From Nanohaloarchaea archaeon PL-Br10_U2g16 (GTDB lineage Archaea > Nanohalarchaeota > Nanosalinia > Nanosalinales > Nanosalinaceae): a stretch of DNA of 10,166 nucleotides. The position numbers were made by a program, and so were the translations under genes. Each line of letters opens with the position of its first letter. Positions within the stretch are counted from its first letter, which is position 1. This document shows positions 1-5,752 of the stretch, piece after piece. The stretch spans positions 1-10,166 of the forward strand of contig LKMV01000025.1 of assembly GCA_001563995.1 (NCBI GenBank), given 5' to 3'. The notes beneath the pieces are model-generated. The model did no database searches and had not been told where the DNA came from. It saw only the letters and a program-made list of their open reading frames with translations.

Positions 1-12
1 ATTAGAGGCAAT

Positions 13-423
13 ATGAAACTAATATCTATTAATAATAAATCTGCATACTATAAAACTTTTAAAAACCTGATGAAACTTGACTCAAAGCCTTTAAAGGAAG
101 TAGCTGAAGATTATGCAGAAAAAATCAGTGAAAAACACGAAGAGATCGAATCCGTTATCCTATTTGGGTCTGTAGCCCGCGAAACCCCAAAGATCAGTTC
201 CGATATCGATGTTCTGGTAATTTTAGACGAAGAGAACGATAAGACAAGAGAGGAAATTATAGCAAAAAGCGAATCCTTTAACAAAAAATACAATGTAAGC
301 TTATCAACTACTTTTTATGAAAGAGAGAAGTTTCTGAGAGATTTAAAGGCTTCAAGGACTTTTGCTGAAAATATTGTGGATGAAGGTGAGATACTAGCAG
401 GTGAAAAAATATGGGAAAACTAG
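13..423 (+). CDS. MNT-type nucleotidyltransferase (MntA-like antitoxin of a MNT/HEPN pair)
   Basis: 136-residue minimal nucleotidyltransferase. The pol-beta-type signature is visible: Gly52-Ser53, ten residues, then Asp64-x-Asp66 (GSx10DxD) followed by a hydrophobic strand, which is the Mg-NTP site of MNT proteins. In characterised MntA/HepT pairs this protein AMPylates and silences the HEPN toxin partner. That role is inferred here from the motif and from the HEPN gene that follows with a 13-base overlap. A third catalytic carboxylate is not obvious: the later strand reads NVSLSTTF where many relatives have an Asp, so activity is not assured. The start at 13 is chosen because AGAGG lies a few bases upstream; Met20 at 70 is an alternative. 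The gene is Lys/Asn-rich and more AT-rich than genes further right, consistent with a mobile toxin-antitoxin module. Confidence 0.85.
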   Translation: MKLISINNKSAYYKTFKNLMKLDSKPLKEVAEDYAEKISEKHEEIESVILFGSVARETPKISSDIDVLVILDEENDKTREEIIAKSESFNKKYNVSLSTTFYEREKFLRDLKASRTFAENIVDEGEILAGEKIWEN

Positions 424-809
424 ATGTTGAAATAGCATTAGAGGATGCAGAACAGTTCCTAAAACTTGCAAAATCCGGTGAAAAGGAGAATTTGAAAAAC
501 AGAGTAATAGCCTCGGCCTATATACATGCCTTGATCAGAGCAAATGATTCGCTATGCCACAAATACCTCGGAGAGGTCCCTAAAAACCACCAAAAATCCT
601 CAAAATATTTTCAAAAACTATATGAACATAATCACATCGGCGAAAAATACAGCAAATATACATCGAACATTAAAGACGTTCTTAGCTACAAAAACGATGT
701 AGAGTACAAAGGAATCAGTCTGTCCGAAAAACAGTTTTCAAAATTAAAGAAACAAGTGAAACGATTCATTGAAAAACCGGTAAAACAAAATATAGAGATA
801 GATGGATGA
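411..809 (+). CDS. HEPN-domain protein (toxin-side partner of the MNT gene)
   Basis: 132-residue all-helical protein. The helix reading SAYIHALIRANDSLCHKYLG, the following His-x-Lys segment and the closing helix after a SYKNDVEYKG stretch match the layout of HEPN proteins encoded beside MNT nucleotidyltransferases. It starts inside the upstream gene (13-base overlap) with GGTGA about 8 bases before the ATG, so the two are one translated unit. HEPN toxins are usually RNases with an R-x4-6-H motif in the last long helix. At the expected place this protein has SYKNDVEY, with no Arg and no His. The only R-x6-H (Arg43 to His50) sits in an earlier helix. The protein may therefore be non-catalytic or use another site. 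Family assignment comes from motif pattern and neighbour; function is inferred. Confidence 0.75.
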   Translation: MGKLDVEIALEDAEQFLKLAKSGEKENLKNRVIASAYIHALIRANDSLCHKYLGEVPKNHQKSSKYFQKLYEHNHIGEKYSKYTSNIKDVLSYKNDVEYKGISLSEKQFSKLKKQVKRFIEKPVKQNIEIDG

Positions 810-952
810 AAATAGGTAAGCATATAGGAACCGATAAGGAAGAAATAACGGAGCTTATGGAGAAAGAGTCGGAGAGGATAAGCATGTTTGGAGCTGACAA
901 AGATTTGGAAGAATGGAAAAAAGAGGATAGACTGGATCTAAAGGATAGATAA
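806..952 (+). CDS. 48-residue antitoxin-like protein, coupled to the HEPN gene
   Basis: Short ORF encoding 48 residues, beginning MKIGKHIGTDKEEITELMEK and ending EWKKEDRLDLKDR. Its ATG overlaps the HEPN stop as ATGA, and its own stop overlaps the next ATG as TAATG, so translation is probably coupled on both sides. It is highly charged with two amphipathic helices and no membrane segment. A short charged helical protein immediately before a PIN-toxin start is the normal position of a VapB-type antitoxin, and the EWKKEDRLD tail resembles the toxin-binding tails of such antitoxins. I infer an antitoxin or its remnant. No DNA-binding ribbon-helix-helix or AbrB N-terminus is convincing, so the front may have been lost. 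It could instead be a third component of the MNT/HEPN unit. Confidence 0.55.
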   Translation: MKIGKHIGTDKEEITELMEKESERISMFGADKDLEEWKKEDRLDLKDR

Positions 953-1054
953 TGGAAAAGATAGTTCTAGATACATAAGCCTAGATATGAAAAACTGCTG
1001 ACAGGAGATCCGGACCTTGCTTTTAGAAGGGAAGTAGAAGATATAACCAAATAA
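952..1054 (+). pseudogene. Fossil of a PIN-domain (VapC-like) toxin with internal deletion
   Basis: From the ATG at 952 the frame reads MEKIVLDT and then stops at 976. MxxIVLDT is the opening of PIN-domain toxins, where the Asp is the first catalytic carboxylate. In the shifted frame 974-1054 the DNA reads HKPRYEKLLTGDPDLAFRRE and then VEDITK before TAA; KLLTGDPD is the typical late PIN motif holding a further catalytic Asp. The roughly 90-100 residues expected between these two pieces are missing. The simplest reading is a vapC gene that lost its middle by deletion and was left frameshifted. The preceding 48-residue ORF would be its antitoxin, and the TAATG junction is typical of vapBC operons. 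Both motifs are short, so this is a reasoned but not certain call. Confidence 0.6.
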
Positions 1055-1081
1055 ATACCACTATTAATTTTCTATCTCAAC

Positions 1082-1089
1082 ATTAAAAG
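1082..1089 (+). promoter_or_regulatory. Probable TATA box of prf1
   Basis: ATTAAAAG is centred about 26 bases before the ATG at 1112, with no Shine-Dalgarno in front of that ATG. This is the spacing expected for a leaderless archaeal transcript. The box closely resembles the one at 4799-4806. Confidence 0.45.
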
Positions 1090-1111
1090 AATTCTCAGTT
1101 AATTAGTTTTC

Positions 1112-2362
1112 ATGACTGCTGATCCTGAGGAAAAACCTGAAGGTGCGATGAACAAGTACCAGCTGAAGAAACTGATCAAAGAGCTGGAGGATATAAGAGG
1201 AAGGAACACAGAGCTTGTGTCTCTATACATACCTGAAGGCTATGATATGTCGAAGATCTCGGAGTTCGTAACAAGTGAATCCTCAGAAGCAGAAAACATC
1301 AAGTCAAAACATACTAGAAAAAATGTTCAGTCGGCTCTGGATAAAATTGGAAGAAAGGTCAGAGAAGAACATTCCACGCCTGAAAACGGTGTAGTATTCT
1401 TCGCAGGAAATGTTTCAGATACTCAGGGAAGACCGGATATACAGATCTGGGAGGTTGTCCCCCCACAGCCGATTGAATCTAGGCGTTACAGATGTGACAA
1501 AGAGTTCGTTCTAGAACCTCTACAGCAGATGATAGTGGATGACCGTGTATACGGACTTATCGTCTGTGACAAAAACAATGCGGAGATAGGATATCTCCAA
1601 GGCAACTCTATAAAGACAGCATACAGTTTAGATTCAAATGTGCCCGGAAAGACACGTGCTGGAGGACAGAGCGCACAGAGGTTTAGCCGTTTACGTAAAG
1701 AAATGCTAAAATCTTTCCTTGGAGAGATTGCAGAGAAATCTAAAAAAGCTTTCATGGATAAGGCAAGGGAAGACAAGCTTCTAGGAATCATAGTAGGAGG
1801 TCCAGGTTTTGTAAAGGATAAGCTGTTAGACGACGATTACTTGCACCAGGAGCTCCAGGAGAAAGTTATAACCAGAGAATCCTTGGGTCATGCCGGAGAA
1901 GGATCTCTAAAAGAGCTGGTTAACAGAGCTGAAGAAGCTATAGAAGACTCTAAAGCGGTCAGGGAAAAGCAGAAGGTTAACCGTTTCTTGAAGAACCTGA
2001 AGGAGGAGAACGGAAAGTCGGAGTACGGATTAAAACCTGTATTGAAGGCGATGGAGATGGGAGCTGTGGAGACAGTGCTAATATCCGAGGACTACAACCA
2101 TTACAGAGCAACCTATGAATGTGGACAGGGGCACGAAAAGGAGATATACGAGCAGAGACCGGAGATCGAAGATAAGATAGACTGTGAAGAATGTAATGAA
2201 GATATGAAACTGGAAGAGCTCCAAGACATTGTGGACGTAATGGCGGAAAAAGCAGAGGAGATGTCTTCCAACCTTGAAATAATATCTACAGACCATGAAG
2301 AAGGTAAACGGCTGATGAACATGGGAGGGATCGCAGCGATTCTACGTTACAGGATAAGATAA
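1112..2362 (+). CDS. prf1: Peptide chain release factor aRF1
   Basis: Archaeal class-I release factor that reads all three stop codons in the ribosomal A site and triggers peptidyl-tRNA hydrolysis. The length, 416 residues, is normal. Stop-codon recognition elements are NIKS at residues 62-65 and YxCxxxF at 126-132 (YRCDKEF). The catalytic GGQ loop is at 184-186. The C-terminal domain keeps a mini zinc-site with Cys337, His341, Cys358 and Cys361, and ends with the family tail around GGIAAILRYR. The first ligand pair is C-x3-H rather than C-x2-C. The start at 1112 has no Shine-Dalgarno but a TATA-like box at the leaderless distance. An internal ATG at 1148 (Met13) has GAAGGTG just upstream and would also give a complete protein. 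It is convergent with the DUF368 gene, their stop codons directly abutting. It lies 57 bases after the toxin-antitoxin remnant and is probably transcribed alone. Confidence 0.97.
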   Translation: MTADPEEKPEGAMNKYQLKKLIKELEDIRGRNTELVSLYIPEGYDMSKISEFVTSESSEAENIKSKHTRKNVQSALDKIGRKVREEHSTPENGVVFFAGNVSDTQGRPDIQIWEVVPPQPIESRRYRCDKEFVLEPLQQMIVDDRVYGLIVCDKNNAEIGYLQGNSIKTAYSLDSNVPGKTRAGGQSAQRFSRLRKEMLKSFLGEIAEKSKKAFMDKAREDKLLGIIVGGPGFVKDKLLDDDYLHQELQEKVITRESLGHAGEGSLKELVNRAEEAIEDSKAVREKQKVNRFLKNLKEENGKSEYGLKPVLKAMEMGAVETVLISEDYNHYRATYECGQGHEKEIYEQRPEIEDKIDCEECNEDMKLEELQDIVDVMAEKAEEMSSNLEIISTDHEEGKRLMNMGGIAAILRYRIR

Positions 2363-3259
2363 CTATGTATCAACAGAAATTAGGTTAGTCTTACTTTCTA
2401 GCAAAAGCGTTATTATAGAACCTAAAATCGCAGGTAACAAAAACTCAGAGGTAGCAAATACAGCAAAACCGGTTGCAGAAGAATTCTCAGATATTCTGAT
2501 AAGCGGAGCAACAGAAGAGCCTAAAACCAGGCTAACAAGAAAAGAGATGGTCAAATCCCTATCGTAGCTAAACATATTCTTCACAAAGTAGACAGAGAAT
2601 CCAAGACCCAGTACGGCCCCGGATAAGAACACAGGGAGTTCAACCGGCACAGAAAGAAAGCCTTTAATATCAAAAGTACGTAAAGAGTTAAACATAGTAT
2701 TTAAAGCGTTGTTAACCGTTTCCACCATAAAGCTGTACTGGCCGAGCATGATAAGTATAAGAGATCCGGAGATACCCGGAAAGACTAGTGCAGTTATAGA
2801 GATAAAACCTGAAAAGAATATTACCGGCAGACTATGATCTAACGCGGTAGAGCTTAGTCCGGAAACAGTAATAGATACAATAAGACCTAAAACTACTGCC
2901 AGCTTCTTCTTACGGTTTTTCAGATCTATCTTTGATACAAGTATCAGTCCGGAGAAAAATATCACAGTAAAAAAGAAGCCGTACAGCGATACAGTATAAC
3001 TGTTTAGTAGGAAGTTCATCATATTTAGGAAAATAAGCAAAGCTGTAACCGTTCCTGCTCCAAGAACAGTCAAAAACTTAAAATCTGTTTTTTCAGGTCT
3101 AAGAGACCCTATGGCGCTTAAAGAATCTATCAAACTACTGTATACACCGGTTATCATTGCAATAGTAGCTCCTGATACTCCCGGTACCGTCTCCGCACAG
3201 CCTATAAGGAAGCCTTTAAGATACAGCTCTGCGGAATTTCTTAGTTTTTTCGGCTCCAT
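2363..3259 (-). CDS. DUF368 membrane protein, polyprenyl-phosphate transporter-like
   Basis: 298-residue multi-helix membrane protein. The DUF368 hallmark sits near the N-terminus (GFLIGCAETVPGVSGATIA, PGVSG at 26-30). A second copy appears in the other half (PGISG at 161-165, followed by SLILIMLGQY). The repeated motif indicates the internal two-fold duplication known in this family. DUF368 proteins have been linked in bacteria to recycling of undecaprenyl phosphate across the membrane. In an archaeon the likely cargo would be dolichyl phosphate used for surface glycosylation, which is inference. No Shine-Dalgarno precedes the ATG, and an A/T-rich box about 22-27 bases upstream suggests a leaderless start. 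It follows the metalloprotease gene on the same strand after 24 bases, so readthrough from it is also possible. Confidence 0.9.
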   Translation of the reverse strand: MEPKKLRNSAELYLKGFLIGCAETVPGVSGATIAMITGVYSSLIDSLSAIGSLRPEKTDFKFLTVLGAGTVTALLIFLNMMNFLLNSYTVSLYGFFFTVIFFSGLILVSKIDLKNRKKKLAVVLGLIVSITVSGLSSTALDHSLPVIFFSGFISITALVFPGISGSLILIMLGQYSFMVETVNNALNTMFNSLRTFDIKGFLSVPVELPVFLSGAVLGLGFSVYFVKNMFSYDRDLTISFLVSLVLGSSVAPLIRISENSSATGFAVFATSEFLLPAILGSIITLLLESKTNLISVDT

Positions 3260-3273
3260 AGATATCGGTTGAA

Positions 3274-3290
3274 CTTTATTTATTTAATTC
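3274..3290 (-). promoter_or_regulatory. A/T-rich probable TATA box of the DUF368 gene
   Basis: On the minus strand the DNA reads GAATTAAATAAATAAAG, ending about 15 bases before the DUF368 ATG. Its first part (AATTAAAT) is centred about 26 bases upstream. It overlaps the stop codon of the metalloprotease gene. Confidence 0.4.
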
Positions 3291-4777
3291 AGCACACTGT
3301 GTAGAGATGAAAACAGCATATCCATCACTGAAGACCAGAAAACCCTCATATCTTCTATATAGGACTCCTGTATCCCTATCCGGTCCGTATCGATTACACC
3401 GGAGCCTAAAGACCTATTTCTCTCCGGCAGCTCGTGTTGATTGATCTCTATCTCCTCCGAACCGATCTCAGGAGAACTCATATACAGAGGATAGTCGTAG
3501 TCATTGATCTTATTCAGACAGTCATCAAAACGGTCTCTATCATCGTAGTCACATGGCCTCATCTCCATATGTTGGTCGAAGAACTCCCATTTACGTTCAG
3601 GATCTTCTACCGATGAGTTAAACTCCATAGAGCTGTATATATCCCTAAGACTGCCCTCATTTTTCATATGGCTCATCACAACCAGCCTTGAATATGCGTA
3701 ACCGAACTCTCTCTGTTCCGGAAAGTCTCTTAGATTCCAGTGTTTCATCCAAGGATCGTCCAGCTGGTAGTAGTTCCAGAGCTCTTCCCTTTCTCCTTGA
3801 GGAGGTCTTGTATAGACAACCCTGCCGTCATCTTTCTCTACTTCATACTCCCTTTCCTCACCAAAGACTTCCGACGGACCTACATCTATCTCATTACTTC
3901 TGTACAACATCTTTCTCTTCAAAAACTCGGCGTACTCTGCAGTCCCCTCATCAAAGTACACAGAACCTGTGCGGTCCCAGTCCATATATTCATGGTTGAT
4001 TCCATGAACGGTTTCATGTGTAAGAACCGGTAAAAAATCCTCACCCAAGCCTTCTCTAAGCTTTATAGTTCCTGACCTATAGATGCCTGAGCTCCAGTCA
4101 TTAATAGATTCATTATAAACTTGATCCTCAACAGACAACACCGGAAATCTTTCAAAGCTTTGTACTATGCCTAAAGTGCCTGAAGCAAGTTCAAAAGCAG
4201 TATCAACCTCCTCATCAGGAACCTGTCCTGAGAAGACATAGTAATCAGTTTTTTCACCCGAACCCGAGTTTACAGTAACTTCAATAGGACCTTCACCCTG
4301 CCCTCTGACATCTTCTTTGTTAAAGGCAGTTTCAAATCCGTTGCCTACGGTCGCTGAGATGATTTCCTCATTCTGTATCTCCCATCTAGTTTCTTCACCT
4401 TCTAACCCCGGAAGCGAAAGCTGTCTTCTGTAAAAGTTTTCAGACAGTCTTTCCGGCTCTCTTTCTATACTCAAAGCTATATCCATCACTTCAGAATCCT
4501 GTGGAGGAGTCTCCGTAGTTATCTGAATCGTATCAGCTTCCCTGCTTACCTCTTCAGCCTCTCCGGCGGACCCATTAACAGATACTACTTCGGATCCGGC
4601 AGGGAGCTGCCAGTCAAGGTTCCAACGGTTTACCGGACACTGTTCCGTACATTCTATCTTTACGGAGCTGTTGATCTCTACCTCTTCCTGGTCAAACCAG
4701 ACCTCGTGGTTGACAGAGGCCGATGTTGATGTGATGAAAATTAGAGTTACCGTGAAAATTAGCAAAATTTTCTTCAT
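3284..4777 (-). CDS. Secreted gluzincin-type zinc metalloprotease
   Basis: 497-residue exported protein. It begins MKKILLIFTVTLIFITSTSA, a lysine-led hydrophobic signal peptide with a Ser/Ala-rich end, which favours the start at 4777 over the longer frame opening at 4837. A beta-rich region follows to about residue 220 and contains Cys43 and Cys47, a possible disulfide. The catalytic core reads HETVH at 254-258, then a downstream DEGTAE at 276-281. HExxH plus a Glu in a DEG-type helix is the gluzincin (peptidase MA-like) zinc site, so His254, His258 and Glu277 should bind zinc and Glu255 act as base. The last 230 residues are acidic and include a CDYDDRDRFDDC segment, perhaps a second disulfide or metal loop. 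There is no clear C-terminal anchor, though the last 20 residues are hydrophobic and amphipathic. Substrate unknown. It diverges from dcd. Confidence 0.8.
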   Translation of the reverse strand: MKKILLIFTVTLIFITSTSASVNHEVWFDQEEVEINSSVKIECTEQCPVNRWNLDWQLPAGSEVVSVNGSAGEAEEVSREADTIQITTETPPQDSEVMDIALSIEREPERLSENFYRRQLSLPGLEGEETRWEIQNEEIISATVGNGFETAFNKEDVRGQGEGPIEVTVNSGSGEKTDYYVFSGQVPDEEVDTAFELASGTLGIVQSFERFPVLSVEDQVYNESINDWSSGIYRSGTIKLREGLGEDFLPVLTHETVHGINHEYMDWDRTGSVYFDEGTAEYAEFLKRKMLYRSNEIDVGPSEVFGEEREYEVEKDDGRVVYTRPPQGEREELWNYYQLDDPWMKHWNLRDFPEQREFGYAYSRLVVMSHMKNEGSLRDIYSSMEFNSSVEDPERKWEFFDQHMEMRPCDYDDRDRFDDCLNKINDYDYPLYMSSPEIGSEEIEINQHELPERNRSLGSGVIDTDRIGIQESYIEDMRVFWSSVMDMLFSSLHSVLN

Positions 4778-4798
4778 ACCTATTCTTTCGACTGAAGG

Positions 4799-4806
4799 AA
4801 TAAAAG
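4799..4806. promoter_or_regulatory. Single TATA-like box between divergent protease gene and dcd
   Basis: AATAAAAG is centred at 4802.5, about 27 bases before the dcd ATG (4830) and about 26 bases before the protease ATG (4777, minus strand, where the box reads CTTTTATT). Neither start has a Shine-Dalgarno at normal spacing. It is the only good TATA candidate in the 52-base gap, so it may serve both directions. Which direction dominates would depend on flanking BRE bases that cannot be judged by eye. Confidence 0.45.
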
Positions 4807-4829
4807 AACTTATGGAGAAAATACCAACA

Positions 4830-5417
4830 ATGGCCATACTATCTGACCGTGACCTGAAGGAGCTTATAGAAAAGGAAAACGCTGTAAGGGTAGATGAAGG
4901 ACCTGATATTAATTACGACCATCAGCTAGGGCCTTCATCGCTTGACCTCAGGCTCGGTTACGAGTTTGGAATTCTAGAGACTAGAAAGCTTTCATGTATA
5001 GATACGAAGAAGATGGGTCAGTACTCCGATCTAAAAGCAAGTAAAACCGCCGATACAGAGGAAGGAATAGTTGTACACCCGGGAGAGTTTGTACTAGGCT
5101 CAACCTTAGAAACTCTGAAAGTTCCTAACAACCTTGTAGCTAGGATTGAAGGCAGAAGCAGCTATGCGAGGCTAGGGCTGATTCCGCATGCTGCTGCAGG
5201 GTTTGTAGATCCAGGCTTTGAAGGGCAGATAACTTTGGAGATCCAAAACTTGGGCAACGTGCCGATAACCATCTATCCAGAGGACAGGATCTGCCAGGTA
5301 GTGTTTGAGACAATGACATCGGAAGCCGAGAATCCTTACGGAGAGAAGACTGACTCGAAGTATATGGGACAGTCCGGAGCCACAGGTTCAAGGCTTGACC
5401 GCGAACATAGAGATTAA
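4830..5417 (+). CDS. dcd: dCTP deaminase (possibly bifunctional dCTP deaminase/dUTPase)
   Basis: 195-residue trimeric dUTPase-fold enzyme that converts dCTP to dUTP, or directly to dUMP in bifunctional members, feeding dTMP synthesis. The start MAILSDRDLKELIE is the family N-terminus, so the upstream in-frame codons back to 4671 are rejected. The catalytic block GRSSYARLGL holds Ser110 and Arg114. The following HAAAGFVDPGFEGQITLE supplies Glu137, exactly 23 residues after the Arg as in E. coli (Arg115/Glu138). The C-terminal lid PYGEKTDSKYMGQ covers the nucleotide. The residue before Ala-Gly, Thr in many relatives (HxTAG), is Ala here. Gly rather than His after the Ala leans towards the bifunctional subgroup, but this is not decisive. 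It is leaderless from the shared box upstream. A T-rich stretch after the stop (5419-5435) could end the transcript. Confidence 0.93.
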   Translation: MAILSDRDLKELIEKENAVRVDEGPDINYDHQLGPSSLDLRLGYEFGILETRKLSCIDTKKMGQYSDLKASKTADTEEGIVVHPGEFVLGSTLETLKVPNNLVARIEGRSSYARLGLIPHAAAGFVDPGFEGQITLEIQNLGNVPITIYPEDRICQVVFETMTSEAENPYGEKTDSKYMGQSGATGSRLDREHRD

Positions 5418-5418
5418 A

Positions 5419-5435
5419 TCTTTTAATTATTTCTC
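5419..5435 (+). promoter_or_regulatory. T-rich stretch: end of dcd transcript and TATA box for next operon
   Basis: Two bases after the dcd stop, TCTTTTAATTATTTCTC could act as an archaeal oligo-T terminator. Its TTTTAATTA core is centred about 25 bases before the ATG at 5450, which has no Shine-Dalgarno, so it is also the best TATA candidate for the 5450-6489 unit. Confidence 0.4.
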
Positions 5436-5449
5436 GATAACAATAAGTT

Positions 5450-5752
5450 ATGCCAAGTTCACGTTACAACCTTCCAAATACAGGAATGCCTTTTGAATCA
5501 AAAGGAGAAACATACGAAGGTAAAAGCAATAGTTATGAAGTTTTCGAATCTAGAAGATATGGAAAGCATTTCCAGAGGACTCTCACAGAAGTAGAGAATT
5601 ACGGTAACTGGATTGAAGATGATGGTCAGCTAATAGGAGAGTATGAAGGTTTTGACCAGGACCTACAAGGCTCATTCATAGAACTAGATTTAAAATCAGA
5701 ACTTGAAGAAGATCAAGAAGGCTCAACTAGACTTTACCTACCAGAAAGATGA
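5450..5752 (+). CDS. Small acidic protein of unknown function, coupled to tatD
   Basis: 100-residue soluble protein, rich in Glu, Tyr and Gly, without signal peptide, membrane helix or cysteine. I do not recognise the family. The first 25 residues (MPSSRYNLPNTGMPFESKGE) look extended or disordered. The middle alternates polar and hydrophobic residues (YEVFESRRYGKHFQRTLTEV, then NWIEDDGQLIGEYEGF), which suggests a small beta-sheet domain. The tail is Glu-rich and ends with RLYLPER. Its TGA overlaps the tatD ATG as ATGA, so translation is coupled and a shared role with TatD is plausible. The start has no Shine-Dalgarno and a TATA-like box at the leaderless distance. The steady acidic composition and operon position support a real gene. 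Confidence 0.75.
   Translation: MPSSRYNLPNTGMPFESKGETYEGKSNSYEVFESRRYGKHFQRTLTEVENYGNWIEDDGQLIGEYEGFDQDLQGSFIELDLKSELEEDQEGSTRLYLPER

Noticed and set aside
3688..4033. Plus-strand open frames opposite the protease gene
   Set aside because: Shadows of the protease reading frame; the translations are Ser/His/Leu-rich without recognisable structure.
4731..4795. Possible C/D-box small RNA (GTGATGA then CTGA 60 bases later)
   Set aside because: No terminal stem and no clear internal D'/C' pair. It lies within the protease signal-peptide codons, so the match is probably chance.
4671..4829. Upstream in-frame extension of dcd by 53 residues
   Set aside because: The extension is antisense to the protease signal-peptide region and is not family-like. 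The known family N-terminus (MxxLSDRD) starts exactly at 4830.
4778..4837. Upstream extension of the metalloprotease by 20 residues
   Set aside because: It would place extra residues before a perfect Lys-led signal peptide and overlap the dcd start; MKKILLIF at 4777 is the natural start.
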